A stretch of 64,000 nucleotides of DNA, from the NCBI RefSeq assembly GCF_000027005.1, contig NC_012966.1, positions 682,001-746,000 on the forward strand, given 5' to 3'. A program made the translations under genes and the position numbers. The stretch comes from Komagataella phaffii GS115 (taxonomy: Eukaryota > Ascomycota > Pichiomycetes > Pichiales > Pichiaceae). This document shows positions 9,450 to 18,930 of the stretch, one piece after another. Under the pieces are notes generated by a model. That model was not told the origin of the DNA. It worked only from the letters and a program-made list of their open reading frames with translations, and did not search any database. How positions within the stretch are numbered: the first letter of the stretch is position 1; every line of letters starts with the position of its first letter.

Positions 9450-10223
9450 CTATTGTAAGTTAACAAATAGTCCTCCGTCCACCAACACCTGGGCTCCGGT
9501 AACGTACTGGGACATGTCGCTTGCTAGGAAAACTGCAGGCCCAGCTAGGTCATCTGGAACTCCCAATCTTTGTAGAGGCACTCTCTTTTCCATGGCCACA
9601 CGTTTTTCGTCGTTGGCCAAATCCTCTTCATTGAGTCCGGTTCTGATGGTACCTGGCAGAAGAGCATTACATCTTATTCCGTATTCTCCAAGAGCAACAG
9701 CTTCACTTTGCATTAGCGATAAAATACCGGCTTTTGTTGGAGTGTAATGAGTTTGAAACCCTCCACCAACTAGAGCACTGATACTGGACACTCCGATGAT
9801 TGAACCACCTTTGCCCTGGAGCTTCATTTGCTTCGCAGCAGCTTGAGTGGAGAAAAATGCTCCGTTCAAGTTGATTTCCACCGTCTTCAAGTAAGTTTCA
9901 GCAGGCATCTCAGTGAACTCTGCAAAAGGGCAGATCCCAGCGTTTGAGACGAATACATTCAACTCACCAAACTTTTCAACGGTTTTTGCAACAAGATCCT
10001 TTCCAGTCTCAGGTTTTGAAATGTCACCTGGAACAGCTAGAAACTTGTCCTCTCCGATTTCTTTTCCCAGCTCCTTGGCTAGTTGAGCTTGCTCTTCGGA
10101 AGGGAAGTGGTTGATGACTACGTTAGCACCCTCATCAGCCATCTTGACAGCAATCGAACGACCAATTCCTGTAGCTGCTCCCGTAATCGCCACGGTCTTT
10201 CCTTGCAACAGATTGTAACCCAT
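9450..10223 (-). CDS. LRA1: L-rhamnose 1-dehydrogenase (short-chain dehydrogenase)
   Basis: A 257-residue classical short-chain dehydrogenase. The cofactor motif TGAATGIG spans residues 14-21, SNAG is at 93-96, and the catalytic Ser146/147, Y160 and K164 (YTPTK) are present. On its own the fold only says NAD(P)-dependent oxidoreductase. The neighbours decide: a lactonase, a Zn2Cys6 regulator and a KDG-type aldolase follow, the same set as the fungal L-rhamnose pathway described in Scheffersomyces stipitis and K. phaffii. Here it would oxidise L-rhamnose to L-rhamnono-1,4-lactone in the cytosol. A CGG-N12-CCG palindrome is 81 bp upstream of the ATG, with a TATA-like element between them. Confidence 0.85.
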   Translation of the reverse strand: MGYNLLQGKTVAITGAATGIGRSIAVKMADEGANVVINHFPSEEQAQLAKELGKEIGEDKFLAVPGDISKPETGKDLVAKTVEKFGELNVFVSNAGICPFAEFTEMPAETYLKTVEINLNGAFFSTQAAAKQMKLQGKGGSIIGVSSISALVGGGFQTHYTPTKAGILSLMQSEAVALGEYGIRCNALLPGTIRTGLNEEDLANDEKRVAMEKRVPLQRLGVPDDLAGPAVFLASDMSQYVTGAQVLVDGGLFVNLQ

Positions 10224-10303
10224 TTTATTATTTCTCTGTATTATTCAAAGGACGTTGATCTGAAGTGAAATCTGTTCAACCATACTTATTATAAATGGGG
10301 TTA

Positions 10304-10321
10304 CGGAATATGTTTGGTCCG
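10304..10321. promoter_or_regulatory. CGG-N12-CCG palindrome upstream of LRA1
   Basis: CGG at 10304-10306 and CCG at 10319-10321 form an inverted pair with a 12-bp spacer, typical of a Zn2Cys6 dimer site. It is 81 bp from the LRA1 ATG, and the same spacing recurs upstream of LRA4. Binding by the cluster's own regulator is inference. Confidence 0.5.
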
Positions 10322-10425
10322 CTTTTAATTAAAAAATAAAGGTAGTGCTATACACAGATCCCTGACGAGTACCCCGGAAACAGAAAATACGTGAGTGTGA
10401 AATATAGGAGACTATGTAAACATAT

Positions 10426-11394
10426 TCAAAGATTGTAAGCCTTCAAGACGTTGTCGTAGTAAATGGCCTGTTTTTGTTCCGGAGTCAATCCGTGCCGATC
10501 AAATAACTTTTCAGTAATTTCAATCCACCGAGCCACAGCAACTTCGCCCCCATTGATCGTACAAACTGGATAATCACTACCCCAGATCATCCTTTCTGGG
10601 CCCCATAAATTCAAACATGTTTCAAACCATGGGTTAATCAGATCCACAACTTCATCAACTTCAAACTTTCCCGCTTTGATACGGGCAGAAAGAGCTGGTG
10701 ATAGCTCGGAAAATCCTCCGGAAACTTTCATATACGAGTCTGAGTGCTGTTTTATCTCGGACATAAAATGCTTCCATTTGTCAAACCGATCTTGATCTAT
10801 ATCCATGTTGTAGTAATCCGGCTTAGTCAAGTGGTTCACTATTAAACGACATCTTGTCTGCTTGCACATTTCAATGGCTTCTTCAAACTGCCATAAACCT
10901 CCACATCGCAGATCGATCCCTAAATCAAATACAAATCCATTATCGGAAAGCCAGTTTAGAGACTCGATGAAGGGTCTCTTTATCATTGTTCCCGAAGGCT
11001 TGTCCTGAACTAAATACCTGAATCCTTTGCAATACTTTTGAAATGCGAATTCTCCCTTGGACACCTTTAATTTCTCCACAAATTGGGTCAAACTCCGTAC
11101 TCCTTCGTTCAATGGAGCCCATGGGATTAGACCAAACACCTTGAACTCTTTTGCAGATTGAAACTGGTCAACAACATATCCATACTCCTTTACTGCATAT
11201 CTCCAGTCTGCGCTGTATTTCACATCCACCTCTATAAACACCAAGCCTTCAACCTTATAGGCGGAGTTTTTCACGCTCTCCGCGTACTGAACCACCTGGT
11301 GATCTCCACAAAGAGGACTCTCTGGAGTCATCCAGCTGAGGTCAAGAGCATTCTCTTTTGAATACAAATGAACATGAGAGTCTATCACCTTCAT
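10426..11394 (-). CDS. LRA2: L-rhamnono-gamma-lactonase (amidohydrolase family)
   Basis: A 322-residue metal-dependent hydrolase of the amidohydrolase-2 family. The N-terminal HxH metal motif is in DSHVHLY (H7, H9), a mid-protein VNHLTKPD carries a further ligand, and WGSDYPV near the C-terminus supplies the conserved Asp. The family hydrolyses sugar lactones, and beside LRA1 and LRA4 the substrate is most likely L-rhamnono-1,4-lactone, giving L-rhamnonate. The open frame extends 24 codons upstream of the ATG at 11394, but the family normally begins just before the HxH strand, so I use MKVIDSHVH. It is divergent from the regulator gene across 225 bp. Confidence 0.85.
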   Translation of the reverse strand: MKVIDSHVHLYSKENALDLSWMTPESPLCGDHQVVQYAESVKNSAYKVEGLVFIEVDVKYSADWRYAVKEYGYVVDQFQSAKEFKVFGLIPWAPLNEGVRSLTQFVEKLKVSKGEFAFQKYCKGFRYLVQDKPSGTMIKRPFIESLNWLSDNGFVFDLGIDLRCGGLWQFEEAIEMCKQTRCRLIVNHLTKPDYYNMDIDQDRFDKWKHFMSEIKQHSDSYMKVSGGFSELSPALSARIKAGKFEVDEVVDLINPWFETCLNLWGPERMIWGSDYPVCTINGGEVAVARWIEITEKLFDRHGLTPEQKQAIYYDNVLKAYNL

Positions 11395-11484
11395 GATTTG
11401 CAACCACGGACCTTGAACTCTTGATTTAGTAAGAACTAAGCACCGAAACCTATCTCTAACCCACAAAACGTTATCCTTGGCTCT

Positions 11485-11502
11485 CGGTCAAAAGATATCG
11501 CG
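11485..11502. promoter_or_regulatory. Imperfect CGG-N12-GCG element in the LRA2/TRC1 divergent promoter
   Basis: CGG at 11485-11487 and GCG at 11500-11502 keep the 12-bp spacing of the LRA1 and LRA4 palindromes with one changed base. It is 91 bp upstream of LRA2 and 118 bp upstream of the regulator ATG, so it could serve both genes. Confidence 0.3.
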
Positions 11503-11619
11503 CGCTAAGTGACTTTTTTCCCCTAAGTCTTACGTACTCCTGAGTAATTTTCAGGTCTGATCTTAGATCATCATCTATCCTTGAAGACTGTCGATTACGC
11601 AGTTCTTACACAACTGTAT

Positions 11620-14433
11620 ATGGATTCAAGCTCTAATGTGGTCAAAAGGCGGAGATCAAGCACCGATGAAGAAGGAAAGATGGTAGAATCCGGGGACCCT
11701 AACGAATCCAGTAACCATTCTAGACTCTCAAAGTCCTGCAATGGTTGTAGGGCCCGGAAAGTAAGGTGTAATGGAGAGAAACCTTCATGTTCTTACTGCT
11801 TGAAAACTGGTATCACTTGCGTGTTTTCTCCTTTAAGGAAACCTGGTCTCAAGAGGGGCTACGGTAAGCAGTTTGATCAAAGGCTAGATTCAGTTGAGGA
11901 GCAGTTGAAAACTTTTGGCGATGAGATAAAGATGATGAAATTTCACCTTGGTGAAGCTCATTCTTCTAACGGAGAGCTTTTGTTGATAAAGGATAAGGTT
12001 AGCATTCTCGAGTCAATGACCAACTCTCTCAACCAACAGATGAATACTCATCTGAACCAACAGCAATTGCGTTCAACGCCAGAACAACCTAACGAATATT
12101 ATCCACTGCGTCAACAACTGCAAGTATCACAAAAAAATAAGCCGCCGAAGAGTCTTGGACCGGATTGTTACATGCCTCTAAAGGTAGCTGACCAAAATTA
12201 TAATTCTACTCCACACTCCAGAGTTTCAGATTCACGGAATGTTATCTTGAACAGTTACGATCCTTTGATGCCCAACGTACCTCCAGTCAAGATTGTTCTT
12301 GATCTGTACTTCAAAAAAATTCACCCTTCGTTTCCTGTTTTGCACGAAGAGTCCATCACTGCCACTGTTCTCAATAAAAGCAAGACTGTTCCTCCAATTT
12401 ATTACGCTATCGTCCTTTTATGTCTACGATTTATGAACGTTACGAAAAAAGAGGAAGCATCATACAACACCTACTGTAAGGAGAAGGTCATAATGAGCTC
12501 TCTTTCTGTCTCAACAATCCCACAACTGCAGGCGATGCTCCTGTTGGCCTACAGTTCTTTCGGTACTTTAAACAATCCAGAGACTTGGTCGTACATTTCT
12601 GTTATCAGCGCTGGTGCTGTTCACTTGAATTTGCTTAAAGAAATTCCAAACTCCCAGCAACTACAATTCTTCGAGAGTAAGGTAAGAAGGCGGTCCACCA
12701 CAAGTTCTGACCTGAGAGACGAAGGTGCCAGATCGGTAGGATCAAACTCTAACTATGGCCAGCCGACTCCCAGCGACCATGGGGGTGTCAGAAAACCCTT
12801 GAAGCCAAAATCGATCTCTACCAAGAGTGCCAAGTTACTTCGTCGCCCTGATAATTGGTTGGAAGAGGAATCTAGAAGACGTCTATTTTGGGGCATCTAC
12901 ATGCTAGACATTTTTTCCGCTGTATCCAATTCTTTCCCTTTGAAAGTGCCCTCAAATGAAATAACTGTTATGCTTCCCGTAAAAGCAGAGTTGTGGAATT
13001 GGAATCCGGTTTCCTCTCAGCACTCCAGTCCGTCCGGGATCTACTTGGATAAGAGATCACCCCAATCAGCAGAACCGGTGCATGATTTGTTAAACGATGA
13101 ATTGTATGACTCTTTTGGATATTATATTGAGCTCCTTCATCTTTTAGGTGAAATTCACACCTTTTTGCGTATTCCAGTGGATATTTATGTTGCTTCAGAA
13201 GTACTCAAATTTCAGAACAAATTCCTTCTGCTATATAACAAGCTGATGAAATGGAAGTCATCTATTCCAGAGAGAATCCAAAATTTACTGAATAATTCCA
13301 CACCTTGGAATGATATGACTCCTATGGATTTCAACCTGGCTGCTTTGTACATTACAACTTCTGTCAGATTAAACTCTGCAGTAGGATACCCTCATGCTGA
13401 ATCAGACTTCTTAAGCTCCTCCAAAATTGCCAAAGAACGATGTATAAACCATGTTAATGAGTTTCTCAGTCTCACAGCCTTGGTTGAGGGTTCACCGTTG
13501 TTTCAAGACAAATCAACAGGTTCCTGCGAGGATGCCTACCGAGTGCTAGGTCCGTGCTATACGTTCACATGCTGGGTCTGCAGTCGTGTGTTGATGGTCA
13601 ACTGTATCTACAACCAAACTCCCTTTCCCAAAGAGCTGGACTTGTTAGTGGAGAAGCTTCTAAGGTTTGGAAAGTACTGGCATTATGCTACCAAATACGG
13701 AATCATCATTAAATTCTTGATGGGTGATCAAGTAAACCTTCAGAAAGACCGAATGGAAAACGCAAGCGTACTAAAGACGGAAGGAAATGATGATTCTGAT
13801 TCAGAGGACTTGTCGAACAATTACAAGATATTCTCTGATATGCGATACAATGCGTACATTCTAGATTCCATCTTCAGCAAGAAAATTGATTCCCTTAGGA
13901 ATTCTACTGGTATGGGTGAAACCACTGCTTCTGCCGAAGAGACTGGTGGTAACACTGATAATCAGCAGCAACAGCCGTCCCTATTTGGAAACACATCCAA
14001 CAATAATATTAACAATAATGATAACAATGAAGAAGCAACTGAATTCAATAACTTTTCAGGAACTGGAAAACTGGGCGTGAACGATAAGGTTGAAAGTCTT
14101 GATAACATATTTCAATGGTTCAAGTTTCCTGTGGGCGTTTCTGAAGCTACCTCAAATGTTACTAGGCCACAATACTCTGTTATGCCACAGCAAGTTAATC
14201 CCCAGCATGAGTTACTTCATGGTGAACATAAGAGTGTTGCAAACACACCTAAAGATAGATCAAATAGAGCAAGTCCCGCTTTTATTACATCCAACGGTGA
14301 TACTCTCTTATTCCGGAACTTGAACATGTTAGATCAAGTACCTGAAACAGAGTTCAATTCGGTTTTGGAATCCAACGATCCATCCCAGGATTGGTTACAT
14401 AATGCTCTGAACTTCTCCTACAGGAACAACTAA
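11620..14433 (+). CDS. TRC1: Zn2Cys6 transcription factor, likely rhamnose-pathway regulator
   Basis: A 937-residue fungal binuclear-cluster activator. The Zn2Cys6 motif spans residues 40-67 (C40, C43, C50, C57, C60, C67), followed by a basic linker and a coiled-coil-like dimerisation stretch around 80-135. A fungal-specific transcription-factor middle domain begins near 215 (VKIVLDLYFKKIHPSFPVLHEES), with the usual RRLFWGIYMLDIF segment around 420. The C-terminal third is Asn/Gln-rich and acidic, as in activation domains. Its position inside the LRA cluster matches the TRC1 gene of rhamnose clusters in other yeasts; the regulatory role is inferred from that. The frame extends 13 codons further only through a TTG, so the ATG at 11620 is used. 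Confidence 0.8.
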   Translation: MDSSSNVVKRRRSSTDEEGKMVESGDPNESSNHSRLSKSCNGCRARKVRCNGEKPSCSYCLKTGITCVFSPLRKPGLKRGYGKQFDQRLDSVEEQLKTFGDEIKMMKFHLGEAHSSNGELLLIKDKVSILESMTNSLNQQMNTHLNQQQLRSTPEQPNEYYPLRQQLQVSQKNKPPKSLGPDCYMPLKVADQNYNSTPHSRVSDSRNVILNSYDPLMPNVPPVKIVLDLYFKKIHPSFPVLHEESITATVLNKSKTVPPIYYAIVLLCLRFMNVTKKEEASYNTYCKEKVIMSSLSVSTIPQLQAMLLLAYSSFGTLNNPETWSYISVISAGAVHLNLLKEIPNSQQLQFFESKVRRRSTTSSDLRDEGARSVGSNSNYGQPTPSDHGGVRKPLKPKSISTKSAKLLRRPDNWLEEESRRRLFWGIYMLDIFSAVSNSFPLKVPSNEITVMLPVKAELWNWNPVSSQHSSPSGIYLDKRSPQSAEPVHDLLNDELYDSFGYYIELLHLLGEIHTFLRIPVDIYVASEVLKFQNKFLLLYNKLMKWKSSIPERIQNLLNNSTPWNDMTPMDFNLAALYITTSVRLNSAVGYPHAESDFLSSSKIAKERCINHVNEFLSLTALVEGSPLFQDKSTGSCEDAYRVLGPCYTFTCWVCSRVLMVNCIYNQTPFPKELDLLVEKLLRFGKYWHYATKYGIIIKFLMGDQVNLQKDRMENASVLKTEGNDDSDSEDLSNNYKIFSDMRYNAYILDSIFSKKIDSLRNSTGMGETTASAEETGGNTDNQQQQPSLFGNTSNNNINNNDNNEEATEFNNFSGTGKLGVNDKVESLDNIFQWFKFPVGVSEATSNVTRPQYSVMPQQVNPQHELLHGEHKSVANTPKDRSNRASPAFITSNGDTLLFRNLNMLDQVPETEFNSVLESNDPSQDWLHNALNFSYRNN

Positions 14434-14480
14434 AAAAAATTATGTAGCATGAAAAAATATTTTAGTGTATGACGCGTTTT

Positions 14481-15407
14481 CTACAAAGTCCTTTCAACAG
14501 CTTGAATCTCCTTGAAGTAGTGCTCCAAGTTTTCCCAAGCTCCAGCAGGCAAATCCTGGTTCAATGGGGCCCTACCTAGATAGTTTTCACCTATTCCGGC
14601 TCCCAAATGAATAGCCTTCTTGATTCCAATGACGCCAAAATTAACCACGATCTCCTCGCCTCTAGATACAGTGTTCTGCAGTTTTACTGCCTCCTCAATC
14701 TTGCCGTCCTGCACCAATTGAAAGATTTTAACGTAAATTTTAGGAAAGGCACCAGAAAGAGCATCGATGGTTCCTTTACAGCCGATGGTAAGAGTTGGAA
14801 CTAGCAATTGTCCAAGGCCAGTAAAAGTGTTGAAGTTATTCTGCTGGACATTCTTATCAGTGGCAATTATTGTGTGATGGGATACGTCACCGTGTGAAAT
14901 TTTAGTGCCAACAATGTTTGGGTGCCCAGATAGCTTGATTACTGTGGCAGGGTCGGTGAACAAGTTATTGGAAACTCCTGGGTAAACGTACACCAAAATT
15001 GGGAGAGAAGCTTTGTCTGCAACGGCAGTAAACCAGTCAATGATACCTTGTTGCTTGATACCAGCACCGTAGTAATTACTTGAAAGGACTACAGCATGGG
15101 TGGCTCCTGCAGCTTTGATGGAATCGATCTCATCCAGGGCATCTTGTACACTGTTTTGAACCACACCACCAATGATGGGGAAATCTGGAAGAGCGTCATG
15201 AACAGCTTTTATAGTTGCAGCTCTCTCCTCTTTAGTCAAATGGACACCTTCACCGGTGGAACCCATGATAACTAAACCAGCAATACCGTTGTCTTTCAAA
15301 AACTTCGCATGCTTGACATTAGCGTCGAAATCGATGGTATAACCGTCGTTCTTAAAGAATGTTGGTACTGGAGTGTAAATTCCTGGAGCAGGAGGTACTG
15401 GAGACAT
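14481..15407 (-). CDS. LRA4: L-2-keto-3-deoxyrhamnonate aldolase (DHDPS family)
   Basis: A 308-residue class I aldolase of the dihydrodipicolinate synthase/N-acetylneuraminate lyase family. GSTGEG (residues 49-54) is the substrate-carboxylate loop, Y140 (in LVYVYPG) is the catalytic Tyr and K169 (in GTKISHG) the Schiff-base lysine. In the rhamnose pathway it splits L-2-keto-3-deoxyrhamnonate into pyruvate and L-lactaldehyde. The assignment over other KDG aldolases rests on the cluster. A TATA box (TATAAATA, 15445-15452, minus strand) and a CGG-N12-CCG palindrome precede it. The 185-bp upstream gap to ATH1 is short, so the promoter is compact or reaches into ATH1's 3' end. Confidence 0.85.
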   Translation of the reverse strand: MSPVPPAPGIYTPVPTFFKNDGYTIDFDANVKHAKFLKDNGIAGLVIMGSTGEGVHLTKEERAATIKAVHDALPDFPIIGGVVQNSVQDALDEIDSIKAAGATHAVVLSSNYYGAGIKQQGIIDWFTAVADKASLPILVYVYPGVSNNLFTDPATVIKLSGHPNIVGTKISHGDVSHHTIIATDKNVQQNNFNTFTGLGQLLVPTLTIGCKGTIDALSGAFPKIYVKIFQLVQDGKIEEAVKLQNTVSRGEEIVVNFGVIGIKKAIHLGAGIGENYLGRAPLNQDLPAGAWENLEHYFKEIQAVERTL

Positions 15408-15483
15408 TGGTTGGAGTAACCGGGAAGCTGGTAGAACTGTTCATTATTTATACTGGTGGGTTACAGAGGGAATCCCCAGATTT

Positions 15484-15501
15484 CGGTGCGACATTACCCC
15501 G
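15484..15501. promoter_or_regulatory. CGG-N12-CCG palindrome upstream of LRA4
   Basis: CGG at 15484-15486 and CCG at 15499-15501 are separated by 12 bp and lie 77 bp from the LRA4 ATG, about 32 bp above a TATA box (15445-15452). The spacer is unlike the LRA1 one, so only half-sites and spacing are shared, as expected of a Zn2Cys6 dimer. Confidence 0.5.
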
Positions 15502-15592
15502 GATGATGCGACAACCTACTGAGATTATGTAATAACAAACAAAACTTTTTCATTTAATCTAAAGATGGGGGATATTTCGTTACGTAAGGTCG

Positions 15593-18500
15593 TTAGTAGA
15601 GAACAACTTCGGCTACTTGGGCTCCATATGAATAATCTTGGGGGTAACCTAGAACATCTGTGAACTCAAATAAGACATACCTAGAGGCTGTCAGTTCGGA
15701 AAACGTAAAATTCGTACAATTGTGAGGCAAGATTTGGACTTTCTTGATGTGAGATTCGTCAAAAGGGCTGGATGCTGTGACATTCCCAGATTCGTAGATC
15801 AAATCGTAGTTTTCAACGTTGTTGATGACTCTGTAGTTCGTTGAATTAAAATCTCTCAAAACCGAGACTGAAAAGCTCTCTGCAGGATATGTTCCCCATA
15901 CAACCAAGCCTCCTTCAATGTCAAGCTCATCTCCAAGATCAAATATCAGATGAGTCGGTTCTTCACGAGATTCAATTTTCCAGATAGTGGAGTTATCTCC
16001 GTCAGCAACTGCCTGGATAGGGTCTCCTACCACGCCAGGTTGCAATGCAGTGACATTCTTTACCGTGCATTCAATGAATGATCCTGGAATATTCTGCTCT
16101 GTTTGGTATAATGGGATGGAAAGGCTCTTTCCTGGTTGGATCTTGTGTTCCTTACCTCCCATTTCATTTCTAGAATCCACATAAACATTGATGGTGGTAG
16201 CATTTCCCCGATGTGCAATTGTAGCATACGTATCGTTCACAGTGATGTCCAACGTCTGGTTCATATAGACAAATCCATTTATAGAGAATCCGCCCGGTAA
16301 ACACGGTAGTTGAAGGGGATCGAAGGCCAGCCTTCTCTTGATAGATTTGTCTGTATCGTTGTAAATATAGCTAAATCTTAATCCGGTCAAACCATAAATA
16401 GAACTTTGCAAGAAAGCTCCATGACCGGTTAAAAATGGGAAGGCAGGGTGAGTTCCTCCATTGGTATCATACTGATCCGTTGACTGTTCACTCATCTGTC
16501 CAAATGGAAACCTGAAATAAGGTTCTACAGATTTCAAGAGATAGGTTTGAGAAGAGCATCCTTCTTTGTTAAACTTCGCATTGACCGCAGAGTAAACAGA
16601 GAAAGTCATAGCCGGGCCTTCATCTGTTTGTTTATCAGAGTAATATCTAACGTCGCTGATAGCCCTATCCTCATCGTAATCGAAATATTCCTGTAAGGCA
16701 CCATCCTCATCATCTAAAGGATAAGAAATAAGAACCACATCAGCTTGTTTGACTTCGATAGAGTTGTTCATCCCTGTATATTCCAACGTAACATCTCCTG
16801 CATGGTTGACAGGTAAATACATTTTGGTCATGATATCTTCCCATTTGTCGTAACTCCTTTCATTTCCGACTTTAAGATGCTTTCCAAGGATGAGAGCCCA
16901 TTTCATGAGCTGAGAAATACCGACGTTGGTAAATGCTGCGTTATTTTTGAACTCAGCATACTCATCTGGGTCTGTCAGATTTCTGGTCGTATATTTATCT
17001 AAAGTTGAATTGTAGTCAACGTAATCCACGAAAAAAGAGGCAACATCTTCAATTATTGGGTATCCAAATTCCTTCATATAATCATCATCAATTGCACCTC
17101 CCAAATATAATTTCCAGAACATGAAGGCAATGTCTATATTGATATGATACTCGTAATCATAACACGGACCAGTTGAGGTACAATTTCCAAATCTACCACT
17201 AGTCCAGGGGTAGACTGCCCCATTCATGTCACGAGTTTGGGCATTCTTCTTAGCTTGATCATGGGTATGGTCTCTAAATTTGGATAAAGAAACGGCATGT
17301 CGGGGACTAAAGGCTTGGACACTCGGTAGCATCCAAAAGTCAGTGTCCCAAAACACCATTCCTCCGTATGAATCCGAAGACAGCCCGGAAACCCCTAAAG
17401 CAGAAGTGCCTCCATTGGCTTCTGATCTTGTATTGGCCATCAAGTGGTAAATGCTTGAATCGGAAGCCAATGTCAAAAAATCATTGTCGTGAAAGACAAT
17501 AGACTTTCCATTTAACAATTCGTTCCATGCCTCTTTATGAGATTTCAAGATCCACGAACGCCCTTTTATTTCAGCAAACTTAGCAGTTTCTCTAGCAAAT
17601 TGGTAAGAGGTCAAGTTAGTTTCAATGCTATCTAGATAGTCGTCAGAGACAACGCCGACGTATTTTTGAAACGATGCAGCTTGGTTCTTCGATAGATTTA
17701 CCCGAAGTGTTTGAGATACCGTTTGATTTTGCTTTAAAAGGGACGAGGTCGAATTAGAGCTCATCAATGAAGAGTAAATCGTAGCATTCGTCGGAACATT
17801 TGACGGTTGAACCTTCATGAAAATACTCTGTTCATTTACTCCTGAGTCCAAATAAGAACACCTGGTGCTGGTTGCGAAATCAAGAATATCAGTGACGGAA
17901 ACAGTTATATTCTTCTGCGATGATAGCTCCAGAGACACGAATCCCAAACTTACAATGTCTCTATGGGCTAGGACAGAGATTGAAACATTGACCAGTCCCA
18001 ACCATGTGTAATTAGTAGTGACAATTCCATCTAACAACGATAACTGTTGAGAATAGTCACTGATGTGGGTTATATCGACATCATCTGCTTTGAGAGTTTG
18101 GTTGGTTCCATTCACATTAACGGTTAACTCTAGGCTAGTCCATTGAGGAATAGAGGCAATAATACTCTCATAACCGTCTTTTTCCAACTCTTCGAAGTTG
18201 GTCTCAGGTACGGTCGGTTGAGAGTTGAAAAATCCAGCAATAAAGGCCCCTGAGTACCTCTTGTTGAATAAGGGCCAGCCGTTTTTCAGATTCTCGGAAG
18301 TCTTATTATCGCTAGTGTCGTAGGTAAATCCTGACCCAACTCGGGGGATTCGGGAACCAATATAACCGTTGGCAACATAAGGTTGCAGCTGGTAATTGTT
18401 ATAGCGAGGGAATCTTGTAGTTCTCAGGACCTTTAGCTCTTTGTCGTAATATGTCTCAGTGTCTTCATCGACAAAATAAGTGGCTCCTGAACTGAGACCT

Positions 18501-18712
18501 TCAGAGATATTAGCTCTGGTGAAGTTGTGACTCAGAAGATTCCTAATCTGCAAGGAATCACTTGAAGTGCCAACAGGAAAGGTTGTAACCAAGTGAAAGA
18601 AAACCACACAAGAAAGGGCAACCAACAACACTCTATTCAGCATTTCTCTAGTCTGAGAGGTGGGAGGAGGTTTCTTTGGTATTCTGCTATTATATATGGA
18701 TCCATACGGCAT
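15593..18712 (-). CDS. ATH1: Acid trehalase, GH65
   Basis: The 1039-residue protein is a glycoside hydrolase family 65 acid trehalase that splits trehalose into two glucoses at the vacuole or cell surface. A hydrophobic segment at about residues 25-46 after a short cytosolic tail is a signal anchor, and many N-x-S/T sites indicate heavy glycosylation. The catalytic (alpha/alpha)6 barrel has the family's GGMVFWDTDFWMLPSV and DYEYHIN blocks, the latter (near residue 520) containing the probable general acid Glu. A C-terminal beta domain follows. Length matches fungal Ath1 (about 1000-1200). It is divergent from HIS6 across about 220 bp. Its next-door position to the rhamnose cluster is not obviously functional. 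Confidence 0.9.
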   Translation of the reverse strand: MPYGSIYNSRIPKKPPPTSQTREMLNRVLLVALSCVVFFHLVTTFPVGTSSDSLQIRNLLSHNFTRANISEGLSSGATYFVDEDTETYYDKELKVLRTTRFPRYNNYQLQPYVANGYIGSRIPRVGSGFTYDTSDNKTSENLKNGWPLFNKRYSGAFIAGFFNSQPTVPETNFEELEKDGYESIIASIPQWTSLELTVNVNGTNQTLKADDVDITHISDYSQQLSLLDGIVTTNYTWLGLVNVSISVLAHRDIVSLGFVSLELSSQKNITVSVTDILDFATSTRCSYLDSGVNEQSIFMKVQPSNVPTNATIYSSLMSSNSTSSLLKQNQTVSQTLRVNLSKNQAASFQKYVGVVSDDYLDSIETNLTSYQFARETAKFAEIKGRSWILKSHKEAWNELLNGKSIVFHDNDFLTLASDSSIYHLMANTRSEANGGTSALGVSGLSSDSYGGMVFWDTDFWMLPSVQAFSPRHAVSLSKFRDHTHDQAKKNAQTRDMNGAVYPWTSGRFGNCTSTGPCYDYEYHINIDIAFMFWKLYLGGAIDDDYMKEFGYPIIEDVASFFVDYVDYNSTLDKYTTRNLTDPDEYAEFKNNAAFTNVGISQLMKWALILGKHLKVGNERSYDKWEDIMTKMYLPVNHAGDVTLEYTGMNNSIEVKQADVVLISYPLDDEDGALQEYFDYDEDRAISDVRYYSDKQTDEGPAMTFSVYSAVNAKFNKEGCSSQTYLLKSVEPYFRFPFGQMSEQSTDQYDTNGGTHPAFPFLTGHGAFLQSSIYGLTGLRFSYIYNDTDKSIKRRLAFDPLQLPCLPGGFSINGFVYMNQTLDITVNDTYATIAHRGNATTINVYVDSRNEMGGKEHKIQPGKSLSIPLYQTEQNIPGSFIECTVKNVTALQPGVVGDPIQAVADGDNSTIWKIESREEPTHLIFDLGDELDIEGGLVVWGTYPAESFSVSVLRDFNSTNYRVINNVENYDLIYESGNVTASSPFDESHIKKVQILPHNCTNFTFSELTASRYVLFEFTDVLGYPQDYSYGAQVAEVVLY

Positions 18713-18930
18713 TGCCCTAATCTAGTGAAGTAAAAGCCAAATGTTCCGCATCGGTCCACGGAGAAATTTGATTGCTCTATCTGGCACCTGAAAGTTTGCG
18801 AGTTCCTAAATTAGAAATTTAGGTGCATTAAACATGGGGAATGTATGACTTTTTTTTTCCGTCTTTGGGATCTTGCTCGCCAGATCGAGAGGTTTTGGAG
18901 TAAGTGCTCCACCATAGAAAAATAGTCCGT

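Noticed and set aside
11581..11619. Upstream extension of the Zn2Cys6 regulator
   Set aside because: It would need a TTG start; the ATG at 11620 is well placed. The same reasoning trimmed the frames at 6870, 24155, 25661, 32053, 34540 and 56873.
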